64,000 nt of DNA, from the NCBI GenBank assembly GCA_029990175.1, contig JARKIP010000017.1, positions 11,116,001 to 11,180,000 of the forward strand, given 5' to 3'. The notes beneath the pieces were generated by a model that worked only from the letters and a program-made list of their open reading frames with translations, searched no databases and was not told the origin of the DNA. A program made the position numbers and the translations under genes. Below are positions 37,043-49,381 of this stretch, one piece after another (position 1 is the first letter of the stretch; each line of letters starts with the position of its first letter). The stretch is from Petunia secreta (Eukaryota; Streptophyta; Magnoliopsida; Solanales; Solanaceae).

Positions 37043-37055
37043 GCTGCCCCTCTTT
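37043..37055 (-). other. Polypurine tract of the deleted Ogre-like element
   Basis: GCTGCCCCTCTTT on the + strand, AAAGAGGGGCAGC in element sense, directly next to the 3' LTR. Confidence 0.85.
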
Positions 37056-37740
37056 ACCCGAAAAGGATGAAAGAGTTTTCAGTGTAAAGAAAGTTGACGA
37101 AAAAGCCAATTTTGTCACGATAAAGCCAAAGCCTTTGATTCCAAGGATCATAGTGCGAGGTTTATGAATATGGCCGAACTCCGATTTTCGAGTTGCCTAC
37201 ATATCTCGGGCTGAAAGAGAATCAGGCCATATGTAGTTCAACGATACTTAGACACGAAAACTCGCACGATTGATTGAAAAAGACGCACGAATAGGAAAGA
37301 ATTCAAACTGACCCCTAATTTGGAATGAAAGATTAGGTAAGAATTTGCTTGTTCGAGTGAAATTCTTCAGATCCTCGTTGACGAGTCTAGCTCATATCAA
37401 CGATTGCCCCAGTTCACTGCTAAGAAAAAGTTCCACATTATGCTCCAAATGCTGCTGCGGTACTGCCAAAACCCTGTAATAAACTTGACAAACGGTAAGC
37501 GAGCAACTGCTAATAAACTGTAATAATTGGAATAAGAAATAAAAGAGTGATAACATAAAATTATAAATGCGGGTTGTGATATCATCAATAAGTTCTTCCT
37601 TCGGCCAACTGACGAGTTGCTCCGCCCGGAGAACCTCTAAGCTGATCATTATTCAATATTGAATGACAACCGACATCGCGAAACACTCCAAAAGCGGTGC
37701 TTCAGCCGACTTGTCTTAGACTATCATCTACTTGAAAGAA
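37056..37740 (-). other. Remnant of Ogre 3' internal region
   Basis: About 0.7 kb of non-coding sequence between the purine tract and the tandem array. Short minus-strand frames at 37,392-37,649 are unsupported. Confidence 0.5.
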
Positions 37741-37973
37741 ATCTGCATATCCTATTTGTGGGTGGAAAGACCCAGATATCCTATTTGTGGGTCGAAGGAC
37801 CCAGATATCCTATTCGTGGGTAGAAGGACCCAGATATCCTATTCGTGGGTGGAAGGACCCAAATATCCTATTCGTGGGTGGAAGTACCCAGATATCCTAT
37901 TGGTAGGTGGAAGGACCCAGATATCCTATTCGTAGGTGGAAGGACCCAAATATCCTATTTGTCGGTGGAATTA
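37741..37973 (-). repeat. Tandem array D, 29 bp unit, ~8 copies
   Basis: The unit on the + strand is CCTATTCGTGGGTGGAAGGACCCAGATAT. The step is 29 bp, which keeps phase poorly with codons. The array ends abruptly at about 37,970, where truncated LTR sequence starts, so it marks the deletion breakpoint. Confidence 0.9.
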
Positions 37974-40900
37974 GATAATTAATAGAATAAGTAAAGGTTA
38001 AATGAAGTTAGATAATTAAATAAAACAAACTAGATAAATAATTGGATAATAATAAAGGATTAATTAATTGATTGAATAAATAGATAAATAAATAAGCAAA
38101 TAAATAACTTAATTAAATAAATGAATACTTATCAATTTTAATTAAATAAAGGAGTAAATGAATAATAATTGATTAATTAAATAAATAAATGAATAAATAT
38201 TTAATTGATTAAATAAATAATTAATTGAAATTAAATAAATTAGATTAAGTAAATAAATAAATAAAGGATTAAAATTTAATTGATTAACTAAATTAATAAA
38301 TTAGATTAGATAAATAAACAATTGAATATTTAATATGATAAATAAAGAAGCAATTCAAATACGAATTATGACGAGGGTACGATTTTAATTGAATTAGATT
38401 TGCACTCATTAATTGACAAATGATTCTAAACATCCATAAATTAATTGGCGATTCGCAAAAAAATGATACAAAGCATTCATATAAAAACAATTTAAGTAAT
38501 TTACAATAATTATTCAAAATTCAAATATCATTTCTATCCTGCAGAGCTCCTAATCCGGTCTATGAGGAAGTCCTATACAACATGCATTTTCTAAGGGAGC
38601 GGGGAAGGATGGAGTTTGAAAGATAGAACCCGGAAGCGCGAACTCAATCACTGAGCCTTGGACATTGTGATTTTCATTTTTCGTTTCTTACATTTTCGGG
38701 GATATCAAGTCCCGAAAATGCGGAGCGGTCAAATAACTCTGAATGTATGCCATCCCCGTTTGTGAGTTTTTATTCAACTCGATCCCAAGAAGTCATGTCC
38801 ATGCCAAAATGAGAAGAAATAGAGAAAAAGGATTAGGAACTGGCTCACTGAACACAAATTAATCTTATGAAATGCAGTTAGGATCTTAAACTAAACGAGA
38901 TAGACTTTCATTAGCTTAATGTCGATCTGGTACTCTTATAAACATTTAAAATTTAACAAGTATAAATAAAGCATACAAAACTTACAAATAGAGACCCAGA
39001 AATTTAAATGAGCAATTTGCTACATATTTATTTTCGACAACCGAATAGACTACATTATGTTTACATTCATATATTGAACAATATCTCGTGAAAGACAACA
39101 AGCAGCTAAAGGAGGTATTGAATATGTCATGTACAAATTTTAGTAAGAAAATACTTTCAATTATCCGTGAGAAAAGAATCCAAGAAAATGGGACCAAACT
39201 CCAGGCAACTTAAAATAAGCTATAGACTCAATGAAAATCAACCTGTTGCTTACCAGAACCAAGATCAAAACTTTAACATGAATCTTTGATCTATTTTAGT
39301 TCCATGGATTAATAAGAACAACATTTATTTGGCCAGAAAATGACTAATCTGATTAAAGTTTATTTTTAGCATTCGTAAACTTATTTAAACTAAAGCAGCA
39401 TCACACCCGAGCTCTCAGCATTTGACTCTACACTAACAAGCAAATTCAGAACCAAAGCAAAAACCACCTGCAAGCCACCCTAGACAAAGCAACATCATCA
39501 CACACTCCCTGACACCTAATATACTATCCAAACCTACAACACTAGCCTGCCTGAACTTCTTCACAGAACTAAAAAATTTCACCCTTTGCCTTGACAGACC
39601 AGACCAGGGAAACACTTCCAAAGCAGCAACTCAACTACCCTGCAAAGAAACCTTTACATTCCCTAACACCAATGAACCTAAGCTAACACCTGCAGCGCAC
39701 CTATATACCCTGCAACCTAGGACAAAACACAACACCCTGAACCCCCTAACAACCTTCTCCAATAACCTGAAACAACTATACAACATCCCACAGGAACCTA
39801 GAAATAACCTGCTACTCCTACTCACTTAACCAGCTACTAAGAACATCTCCAAAACACCTTAATAAAAACTAGAACATCACAAAAAACCAAGCACTCCTGC
39901 CTCCCAAACACCTGAAGCTTCTATAGCCTACCTGAACATTCCTCTAAAACCAACTTACCTCCTACTACCTGCTACAACTACAAACCAGCTAGAACCAACA
40001 AAACATCATAGCAAGACTTCCCTCTCAACTCTGGAACACCTTCAGCACACCTACACTAACTTCAACACCCTCACTGCCTCACACAACAACAAGAACAACT
40101 CACAGGCCCCTTTATACAACTTGAAACCTCCAAACAACACCTGAAAAACTCCCTGGCCCAAAGCCACTCTCTCATCTCATCTGCAACCTTACAAGACTGA
40201 ACAAACAAATACCAGACTGCCAGCACAACCAGAAACAACTCCTTCGTTACACCTGCACCATCAACTCACTATCTGCAGCACCTATATACATACCAAGACT
40301 CCCTGAGCAACCTGCAAACATCCAGAACTAACCCCTCGCTACCCTGACCAACTTCAAACTACCTAGATCAGCCTAAGAACTCTCCTTTAACCCCTGGAAT
40401 CTTACTTGAGCAAACATGGAAACAACCCCACACCACTTGCAAACCATCCAAAACTAACTTCCTACATTCACAGCCTGAACTCCAACCCTCACTGCCCCTT
40501 TAACTCTCTTTGAACAACTAGAAAACATCCAGGCCAGACATACTAGGAGAAGAACTGGGTAGTCACCTACAACTACCCATTTCACTGATAATTTTCAATG
40601 CTCAAAGACATACAAAATCATATGGAAAAGACGGATAAAACACCTTAGAGAGAAGAAATGAAGCTTAAATATTATACTTTAGGTCAACATTATCAAGATT
40701 CCCTTTTATGGCAACAGTGAATATCGAAACAAAATAATAGAGATAGATTGAAACTTCGACTTTAAACAAACATATTAAAAGGAAACAGTTTCTATAAGCA
40801 CATGTATCACATTCCGAGCTTCAAGCAAAGTAAAAAATGAAACGAGAGAATGAGACGAGGTTAAGTTATTACCTCTCGCGGTGCAGTGAACGAGGGCGAA

Positions 40901-41622
40901 GGTTCGAAAAAATAGAGACTCGAACAAGCGATTCGAGCGAGGTCGACGACTCAAGCACAAAAGCGATAAACAAATCCGAAACCAAGATCAAACCAGAAAA
41001 CAATGGTAATTCATATATTTTTTTAACTTAAAACTGAGCCCGATTTATGTATGTCTATGCTGCCATTTTTATCTCATATTTTTATGCTACTGCCTCCCTC
41101 ATTAAAAAAAAACTCCCCCAAAATGAGAATAAAAAATTAGAATTTATACCTCGCAGCTAGGGTTTCGGATTTTTGGCTCCATAGTTTTTGAAATCAGCCC
41201 CAAAGTTGCAATTTCTTGTTAGATAAGGGTCAAAATTGTCTCACCCTCAAGGTAGTGCAATTTTAATCCTCATCTAAACAAAAAAATTCCCGTTGGGATC
41301 AAAGTCAGGGATTTTTGGGGTTAACGGGCTGAGGGGAATGGGAATTGGGGAAATATGCTAATGTGGGTGTATGATAATATATATATATATATGGCTTTGC
41401 ATAAATGAGCCTGAATTGAATGTAATAATGCATTTAGCCCTTTTTAGAATAAGTTAGGGGAATTAAGGTGGTTGCTCAAATAGGCCTGATTTTAGCTTAG
41501 GAACGATTTTGGCCTCTATTTTGAAATTAATTAATGACCTTTACCTTTTAAAAATTGATTCTCAATTTTAGAATAATTAAACATTTAATTTAAAACCTCC
41601 GGGACAAAATTGGGTGTCAACA
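37974..41622 (-). repeat. 5' LTR of the deleted Ogre-like element, truncated (~3.65 kb)
   Basis: Near-identical to 33,250-37,042 over most of its length. Compared with the other copy it lacks the terminal ~430 bp and about 140 bp near 41,305 (present at about 36,583-36,720). The minus-strand shadow frames at 38,293, 38,982, 39,433 and 40,775 have partners in the other LTR. Confidence 0.85.
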
Positions 41623-42751
41623 CCAGTAGGCGTCTCGAGGTCTCCAGTAAAGGCACAGTGCGATCAATAGCTGTCATATCCACGCCCGACTGCCGGGCCA
41701 TCTGCTCCATCATCAAATACTGACGCACGGACAAGTTGGCGTCTGTGTCCCGCCACTCGTCAGCCGTCAGTCTCATAGGTGCAGTAGTGGTCACACCCTT
41801 GACCGATGGAATATCAAACGGCTTCCCGATGTCAGGGACAGTGCGATCCCCGATCTCATCCAGTGGGACTCCAGCCTGCTCCAAATACCTGGTAAGGATG
41901 TTCCCAAAGTACAAGCGACTACATAAATCTAGCCCCCGTTGCTCTTTCATCACTCACAACATGTAGTAGCCGATGTTGACCGGCCTCCCGGTCATAAAGA
42001 AATATACGATGCACGCCCGAGTCTTGGTGACCTCAGAATAATGAGAAGATGGCAAGATGCGTGCATTTATAAATCTCATCCACACGCGAGCCGGTTTTAG
42101 AAACTGCGAGAAGAACATGTACTTGTGTCTTCCGGACACAATTCGCTCCCACTTATGAGTGGAGCTCTCACCACAGAGTATATCCCGCAGAGCCTTATAG
42201 TCAGGCTTTCTAATGAATTCTCTCAGCTCGTCATACTCAGGGTCCTCGACCCCCAAGAAGGCATTCAATGCCGTGTGGTCTAACTTCACCTTTACCCCCC
42301 TCACCGTAACCATGTCATCCTCCTTCCACGCCTCCTCCGGCTCCCAATTCGCGTAGAGTTCTTGCACTAAGTCAAGGTTGGCATGCCCCGGACTCTCAAA
42401 CACCGAGTCCCAATGTAAAGCAAGTATCGCATCGGCCACCCCTCGAAATTTTTGCATCACCCTCCGCTTGTCAATTGCTTGCTCGGGGATGTACCCCGCA
42501 AGCTTCACATTTTTATACCAAGTTTAGCACTCACCTTTCTTCACAAAAGTGAGGCCATATCGTGTCTTTCCCCCGGGTCGTGGTATCGGCACCGCGTCCT
42601 TAGGAATTCTTGCCTTGGCCTTTTCCTTTGATTTGGCCTTGGGTTTGGCCGGTGCCTTACCCTTTTGCTTGGTAGAAGAAGGCCCGGCTTGGAGTGCTCT
42701 CCTTGGGGCCGAGGCGGATGAAGAACTTGGTTTATGAGGTCTAGTCACCAT
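41623..42751 (-). pseudogene. Athila third ORF (env-position, plant transposon protein)
   Basis: This ORF lies downstream of integrase in the position called env-like in Athila elements. The ATG at 42,751 opens a Ser/Ala-rich, then Lys/Ala/Pro-rich basic region (KGKAPAKPKAKSKEKAKA). A conserved globular part follows, with HWDSVFESPGHANLDLVQEL, a WEPEEAW motif and the region LNAFLGVEDPEYDELREF. This resembles the domain annotated as putative plant transposon protein. I see no signal peptide or clear membrane segment, so I do not call it an envelope. In-frame TAA near 42,525 and TGA near 41,952 break it; both fit C-to-T change. It is then cut by the nested Ogre-like element, and its tail is at 32,683-32,821. 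Confidence 0.75.
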
Positions 42752-43924
42752 GGTACCTACACAAACACAAAGATCAATGTGAGATGTCAAATTTAGCCCC
42801 AAAAATTCAATTCAAGCTCAATTGGTAGGGTACCAACCCACACTTATCACACACTCTATGTGTCAATCAACTCAACTCAATAGCACAAGCAACCCCACAC
42901 TTAAACAAAACTAGCTTTGTGCAAAATATGCCACGTTTGTGGTTGTCAAGATCAAGCTAGTGTGGGTGCATCATAGCCAATTTTTATGTGTGTGGGACAC
43001 TTAATGTTCATAATAAGCCTAAGGATTGCATTGCTACTCAAGAATTCACAATGTTATACAATTTTTATGATTGAGGTTTTTTCACAAACACTTGGTGTGC
43101 ACACTTTTAAACCTGCAAGTTCAATGATTTTTGTAATGTGCTAACCCTCCCAAATTGTTGGGAGATCTCTTTTTACAAGTCACAAGCTAACTATTAAGCA
43201 CAGTGAACAATTTAAGCAGTTCAAGAGTAATATTTATACAAAAACTTGCAACTAGTTAAGAAACCTACCATGGAAAAAATTAGTTCATCTTACATGTAAT
43301 TGAGGGAGAAAAGTGGGAATTTACTTACTTGAAAGTGTTAGAATGGATTGCAACAATATTGGGAATGATTCCAAGAGTTAGAGATGATTTGGGGAGTGTT
43401 TAGGGAGTAATTAGAGAGAAAATAGTGAAGAAAATAGAGTAGGAATCGGGTATAAGGGGGAGGGGAAAACCGGGTCACGGGTCAAAACCCGTTTGACCCG
43501 GAATTTAAAAAATATTTTCCGGGCGCTATGGCCTCCGCGGCGCGGGCCTAAAGCGCGAGCCAAAGTGGACATTCTGCCTGGCTAGGCGCAGGGCGCTCCC
43601 AAACGCGCCAAGCCTTGTGCTTCAGCTTTTGATTTTTCGCGTTGGGAGGCGCGGGGCACTCCCAAACACGCCCGAACACGTTTTTTCGCACCAAATTTCG
43701 ATTCCAAGTGCGAATCCAAGCGCGGGACATGTCTCAAGGCATCCCGTACCCCTCAATACATGAATTTTACCTTGTTTAGCTCTCCCGATACCTGCAAAAA
43801 CGACACACAAAAACAAAAACTACGTGACACTATAAAACAAAAAATAACTAAACTATTACAAGTACAAACTCGGGTTGCCTCCCGAGAAGCGCTTTATTTA
43901 ACGTCGTGGCACGACGGGTATAAA
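42752..43924 (-). other. Athila spacer between integrase and third ORF
   Basis: About 1.2 kb, non-coding. A GC-rich patch with GGCGC motifs lies at 43,515-43,740, similar in style to the Athila LTR patch. The small frames there are not supported. Confidence 0.55.
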
Positions 43925-44875
43925 TCAAGGGTTACGGTGATTCACCGAACCTCCCCAATAATGCTTCACCCTTTGACCATTAACCAGGAATGTTTTCTCA
44001 GAATCCTGGGCTTTCAATTCAACCGCTCCATGTGCGGTAACACGAACTACATCAAAAGGCCCCGACCATCTAGACTTCAACTTGCCCAGAAATAATTTCA
44101 ACCTCGAGTTAAACAACAACACCAGCTGCCCGGGCTCAAACTGACGACGCTCAATATGCTTGTCATGCCACTTCTTTGTCCGTTCCTTATACAATTTTGC
44201 ATTTTCATTCGCATAGAACCGGAACTCTTCAAGCTCATGCAATTGAAGCATCCTCTTTTCACCCGCTAAGGCCATATCAAGGTTGAGCTTTTGAATTGCC
44301 CAATACGCCTTATGCTCTAGTTTAACAGGCAAGTGACAGGCCTTACCATAAACAAGCCTATATGAAGAGGTTCCAATAGGCGTTTTGAATGCGGTTCGAT
44401 AGGCCCAGAGAGCATCATCTAACTTCATAGCCCAATCCTTCCTCGAGGCATTCACAGTCTTCTCAAGGATTTGCTTGATCTCTCTATTAGATACTTCCAC
44501 TTGGCCACTAGTTTGGGGATGATAAGCAGTGGCCACCTTGTGGCGAACCCCATACTTGGCCAACAATTTATTGAACAACCGGTTACAAAAATGCGTACCT
44601 TCATCACTAATTATCGCCCGCGGTGTCCCAAAACGAGTGAAAATATTTTTCTTCACGAACTTCACCACCACGCTCGCATCATTTGTTGGAAGTGCAACAG
44701 CCTCCACCCATTTAGACACATAATCAACTGCTACGAAGATGTATTTATGGCCCATAGAAGGTGGGAATGGACCCATAAAATCAATCCCCCAACAATCAAA
44801 CAGCTCAATCTCCAGGATATTGTTCAAAGGCATCTCGTGACGCCTAGAAATAGTACTCGTTCTTTGGCAACGATC
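43925..44875 (-). pseudogene. Athila integrase
   Basis: Integrase joins cDNA to the host chromosome. The core has all three acidic residues: D in DCWGIDFMGPF, D in IISDEGTHFCNRLF, E in HPQTSGQVEVSNREI. The conserved Athila tail follows (ALWAYRTAFKTPIGTSSYRLVYGKACHLPVKLEHKAYWA, WSGPFDVVRVTAHGAVEL), ending in a natural stop at 43,925. The frame is open for 302 codons. The N-terminal zinc finger lies upstream in 44,879-45,643, separated by a TAA that replaces a probable CAA just before CDRCQRT. Confidence 0.92.
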
Positions 44876-44878
44876 ACA

Positions 44879-45643
44879 TTACTTCACTAATGCATGAGCA
44901 TCTTTAAATAAAGTAGGCCAAAAGAAACTAGATTGAAGTACCTTTGCAGCTGTTCGATCTCCACCAAGGTGGCCACCATAAGGAGAGGAATGACAGCTCT
45001 GTAGAATCAGCTCTACTTCTTCCCTTGGAATGCATCTCCTAGCTAGTTGATCAACGCCTATCTTATACAAATAGGGCTCATCCCACACATAGAATCTGCT
45101 CTCATGAAGGAGTTTACGCTTCTGCTCAGCAGTAGCCCCAGGAGGATACACATTACTCACAATTAAGTTCACCATGTCAGCATACCATGGCACCTCAGCT
45201 GCATCTAAAGCAAAAAGTTGCTCATCGGGGAATACCTCTTTAATCTCAGGCCCCTCATCTACATGATCTCTATTCTCCAGCCTTGACAAATGATCAGCTA
45301 CTTGATTCTCAGTCCCCTTGCGATCTCGAATTTCAACAACGAACTCTTGCAATAGAAGAACCCATCTAATGAGTCTAGGCTTGGAGTCCTTCTTTTCAAA
45401 CAAATACCGGATTGCGGCATGATCAGTGTAGACAACAACACGAGTGCCAACCAAATAAGATCTGAAATTATCAAAAGCATATACTACGGCTAACAACTCC
45501 TTCTCAGTGGTGGTATAATTAGACTGGGCTGCATCAAGCGTCTTGCTTGCATAATAGTTGGAATGAAAGATTCTTCCAATTCTTTGGCCTAGAACAGCCC
45601 CAATAGCATTATCACTCGCATCACACATCAATTCAAATGGCAA
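44879..45643 (-). pseudogene. Athila RNase H and integrase zinc finger
   Basis: RNase H degrades the RNA template after reverse transcription. The frame opens at PFELMCDASDNAIGAVLGQ, with the catalytic D in CDAS. It continues through YYASKTLDAAQSNYTTTEKE (catalytic E), VVYTDHAAIRYLF (catalytic D) and the end mark NQVADHLSRLE. The integrase H..H half-finger then appears as CHSSPYGGHLGGDRTAAKVL. A stop at 45,644-45,647 separates it from reverse transcriptase; the expected residue is Trp, so TGG to TAG is likely. Confidence 0.92.
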
Positions 45644-45646
45644 AGA

Positions 45647-46471
45647 CTAGTCAGGAGCAATGATGATTGGTGCGGTCACCAACCTTTTCTTCAACTCTTC
45701 AAATGCCTTAAAAGAAGAATCATTGAACACAAATTTCACATCCTTCTCTAACAATTTGCACATGGGAGAGGAAATTTTGGAGAAGTCCTTTATGAAACGT
45801 CTATAGAACCCTGCATGTCCCAAGAAACTACGCACCCCCTTAACAGAGATAGGCGGTGGTAATTTCTCAATAGCCTCAATCTTCACCTTATCAACCTCGA
45901 TCCCTTGCTTTGACACCTTGTGCCCAAGTACTATGCCTTCTTGAACCATAAAGTGACATTTTCCCCAATTCGGCACTAGATTTGTTTCTTCACAACGGCT
46001 CAGAACAACATCAAGATTTTTCAAACATTCATCAAAAGAGTCACCAACCACTGAGAAATCATCAATGAATACCTCCATAAATTTTTCCACCATGTCGGTG
46101 AAAATAGCGATCATGCACCGCTGAAAAGTCCCCGGGGCATTACATAACCCAAATGGCATCCTCCTAAATGCATAGCTGCCATATGGACAAGTAAAAGTAG
46201 TCTTCTCTTGATCTTCAGGAGCAATCGCAATTTGATTGTAGCCCGAATACCCATCCAAGAAACAGTAATACTCGTGCCCTGCAAGTCTATCCAACATCTG
46301 ATCAATAAAAGGGAGTGGGAAGTGATCTTTCCTGGTGGCCTTGTTCAGCTTCCTATAATCAATACAAATTCGCCACCCTGTAACTGTTCTTGTTGGAATC
46401 AACTCATTATGCTCATTCTTCACCACTGTCATGCCCCCTTCTTTGGAACACATTGCACTGGACTCACCCAC
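45647..46471 (-). pseudogene. Athila reverse transcriptase
   Basis: Contains WRICIDYRKLNKATRKDHFP, the YSGYNQI and FTCPYGSYAFRRMPFGLCNA blocks, the catalytic FIDDFSVVGDS (the lineage variant of YxDD), and the thumb GVRSFLGHAGFYRRFIKDFS. About 275 codons are open. The upstream part (VQCVPKKG) is in a different frame (ORF ending near 46,429), so a frameshift lies between 46,430 and 46,460. Confidence 0.93.
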
Positions 46472-47871
46472 TTGCTGTCAGAGATAGGAAAAATAATACC
46501 AGCATCCAGCCACTTGATAATTTCTTTCTTCAGTACCCCCTTCATAATTGGATTTAGCCTCCTCTGCTGCTCTATAGATGGCTTATGGTCTTCTTCCAAG
46601 AGAATTTTATGTATGCAGAAAGAAGGACTAATCCCTCTAATATCAGCAATAGTCCAGCCAATAGCTCTTTTGCGCTCTCGCAATACCCTCAACACCTTTT
46701 CAACCTGCACATCAGACAACAAAGAAGAAAGGATCACGGGCGAGGTATTACCTTCACCTAAATAAGCATAACGTAAATGCGCGGGTAAAGGTTTGAGCTT
46801 AAGAGTAGGAGCACTCTCAACAGATGGTTTAGCAGGAGTTAAGGTCAACGGTCTATCAAGCTCCTCAAATTTCTTCCACCCTGGGATGAATCTACTCTGC
46901 ATATTAAGAACCTCCGAATATTCTTCAATGTCATCATCCTTCAGGATATCATCATCATCACATAAGAGTGCCCTTTCTAAAGAATCAACATTAGAAGCCA
47001 AGAATGACCTCTCATCAGCAGTCAACTCATCATCTACCACTTTTACCATGGACAACTCTTCATAATGAGAAGGGAGCTGGGTAGCTCTGAACACATTAAA
47101 CACAGCTTCTTCCCCATTTACCTTCATGATCATCTTTCCAGCTCTGACTCTAATAACAGCATCAGCAGTAGCCAAAAATTCTCTTCCCAATATGAGAGGA
47201 ACCTCAGGATCAGCTTCATAATCAAGAATAATAAAATCAACAGGTAATATAAACTGACCCACTTATACAAGCACATCCTCAATAATTCCCTCGGGGCACG
47301 TCAAAGATCTATCAGCCAGCTGCAGAGTCACAGTAGTGGGCCGTGGTTCACCCAGGCCTAGCTTCCTGAAAACTGATGAAGGCATTAAATTCACACTAGC
47401 ACCCAAATCACATAAAGCTCGCCAACCTCATGTTCCCCAATTTTCAATGGAATAGTAAAACTGCTAGGATCCTTCAATTTCTGAGAAAGCTTGCTTCTAA
47501 CTCTGGAACTACACTCCTCAGTGAGTGCAACTGTCTCAAAATCAGTTAGTCTTCTCTTGTTAGCAACAATACCCTTGATGTAGTTTGAGACAGTTGCACT
47601 CATTGAGTTTGAGACTGGGAATATTTACCTGAATCTGACTCAATATCTCCAAGAATTTCTCGCATGCTGCATTAACTTTCTGCTTCTGAAGTCTCTGAGG
47701 GAAAGGTGGTGGTGGTCTCACAATAGCAGACTCGGGCTGCTTTGCTACCACTTTCTCTGCTTCTTTCTCCACTTCCCTATCATCATTGGGCTCTAACTCA
47801 CCAACAGGCTTCTTTGGCATTGGAGGAACCTCTTCTAGAGCTCTTCCATTCCTCAAAGTGACTGCTTGCAC
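46429..47871 (-). pseudogene. Athila protease and flanking linkers
   Basis: Retroviral-type aspartic protease that would cut the polyprotein. Reading across frames gives a proline-rich gag/protease linker (MQAVTLRNGRALEEVPPM, 47,560-47,871), then CDLGASVNLMP near 47,390 with the active-site Asp, then GQFILPVDFIILDYEADPEVPLILGREFL. A one-base shift interrupts the active-site region. At 47,500-47,600 a stretch around CAGTTGCACTCA is duplicated in inverted form, next to a stop in the linker. The spacer to reverse transcriptase (WTIADIRGISPSFCIHKI) is open. Confidence 0.85.
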
Positions 47872-49258
47872 AAATTCTTTAGGATTTTTCTCTGTATAAC
47901 TCGGTAAAGCACCCCCGAGGTCTGTTATTTTGTGCTCCAGCTAGCTGCCCCAATTGTCTCTCAAGATCTTTCTGAGCATTTCTCAAATCCTTAATTGTTT
48001 GTGTCTTAGATGCTGAATCATCCATGAGCTTTTGCTGCCCTGCAAGAATTTTCCTAAGCATTTCTTCAACTGCATTAGACTGTTGTGGCTGAGTCTGTGA
48101 CCCCTGCTGTGGTGCATTTTGGGATCTCTCATTGCCTTGAGGCTGCTCACGATTATCCCTCCAAGAAAAATTTGGGTGATTACGCCAACCAGTGTTATAG
48201 CTATTACCATATTGATTGCGATTCTGACCCTGTGACCTGTTCTAATTACCCACATAATACACTGACTCTGGGTTAGATGGACAGACTTCAGTAGTATGAT
48301 CCTCTCCACAAACCTCACAAAAGACTTGAAGTTGTTGCACTGGAGCTGCTGGTGGATTAGCCTGCGGCAGAGCTAGCTTGCTGATTTGATTGGAAATAGC
48401 ATCCATTTTCGCCCTTAGCTCTGAAACTGCATCCAGTTGAAGTATCCCAGCAGACTTCTGCGTAGTAGCTCTGCCAACACCCTACCAATCAAGATTGCTC
48501 TGCGAAAACTTGTCAAGTAAATCATAAATCTGATCAAAATTTAAAGCCAGTACTTGGCCCCCAGCAGCAGCATCTACCACGATCTTAGTGTGTTGGTTCA
48601 ACCCCTCAACAAAAGTGTGTGTAATAACCTCATTAGATTGGTTGTGGTGTGGACAATCTCTCAATAGAGCTTTGAATCTCTCCCAGGCTGAATACAAAGA
48701 TTCTCCTTCTATCTGTCTGAAGGACATGATTTCACTCCTCAGCCGGGCTGTCTTGGCAGACGGATAAAATTTAGCCAAAAATTTCTTAGCCAAATCCTCC
48801 CAAGTAGTGATAGACCCAGGCTTCTCAGCCTTTAACCACTTCCTTGCTGTCCCAATCAGTGAAAATGGGAACAAAGTCAGGCGAACATAATCAGTAGGAA
48901 CACCCGCTGGTGTATAAGTATCACTGATCTCCAGAAAGTTCTGAATGTGTTGCTACGGATCCTCATCAAGTAATCCAGCATATTGCCCCATCACATGCAG
49001 CAACTGAATCATGCCGGGCTTGATCTCAAAGTGCCCGGTAATAGCGGGCTTCACAATACTTGACGCTACTCCTCCCAGGCTAGGAAGAGCAACATCTCGC
49101 ACTAATACTGCTCGTTCTTCTGCCATTTCAATAGGTAAAGAAGCAAGTACGATTGCTAGTGCTTTTCGATCTCTCGCCTCTCTTCTTACCCTTTTGAAGG
49201 TTCTTTAAGGCTCGGGATCAAAAGGTGCGAGTGGTTCGTCCTTTCTATTCCTTTGCAT
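47872..49258 (-). pseudogene. Athila gag
   Basis: The capsid gene opens at ATG 49,258 (MQRNRKDEPLAPFDPEP, then an in-frame TAA). It continues as MAEERAVLVRD at 49,126. The core is unmistakable: FPFSLIGTARKWLKAEKPGS, then WEDLAKKFLAKFYP, IMSFRQIEGESLYSAWERFK and FVEGLNQHTKIVVDAAAGG. A zinc knuckle CEVCGEDHTTEVCP lies near 48,290-48,330. A coiled-coil-like segment follows (LRNAQKDLERQLGQLAGAQN). Stops lie near 49,206, 48,957, 48,482 and 48,243, so the gene is dead. Confidence 0.9.
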
Positions 49259-49381
49259 GCAAAACCTGTAGCCTGAAATAGCACAAGAAACTCAACAAAA
49301 AATTAAACCTGAATAGAAATTAAGTAATCGTTCAAAAAGAAATTAGTCAGTAATTAGTCCCCGACAATGGCGCCAAAAACT
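49259..49381 (-). other. Athila leader with primer-binding site
   Basis: The primer site lies at 49,357-49,375. It reads TGGCGCCATTGTCGGGGAC on the minus strand, close to the Athila tRNA-Asp type site (usual form TGGCGCCGTTGCCGGGGA). Two differences are G-to-A and C-to-T type. Confidence 0.85.

Larger units (their letters stand above)
32822..41622 (-). mobile_element. Deleted Ogre-like element nested in Athila
   Basis: Two long direct repeats in minus orientation (element start TGTTGACACC) flank a remnant of only about 0.93 kb. The flanking 5 bp are CCAGC (32,817-32,821) and CCAGT (41,623-41,627). The purine tract AAAGAGGGGCAGC is identical to that of the Ogre-like element at 3.7-27 kb. A 29 bp tandem array lies between tract and deletion point, as expected for an Ogre 3' end. 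All gag-pol sequence and the last ~430 bp of the 5' LTR, with the primer site, are gone. It is a dead, internally deleted copy. Confidence 0.85.

Noticed and set aside
32683..42751. Calling the Athila third ORF an envelope gene
   Set aside because: I see neither a signal peptide nor a membrane anchor; position alone does not justify it.
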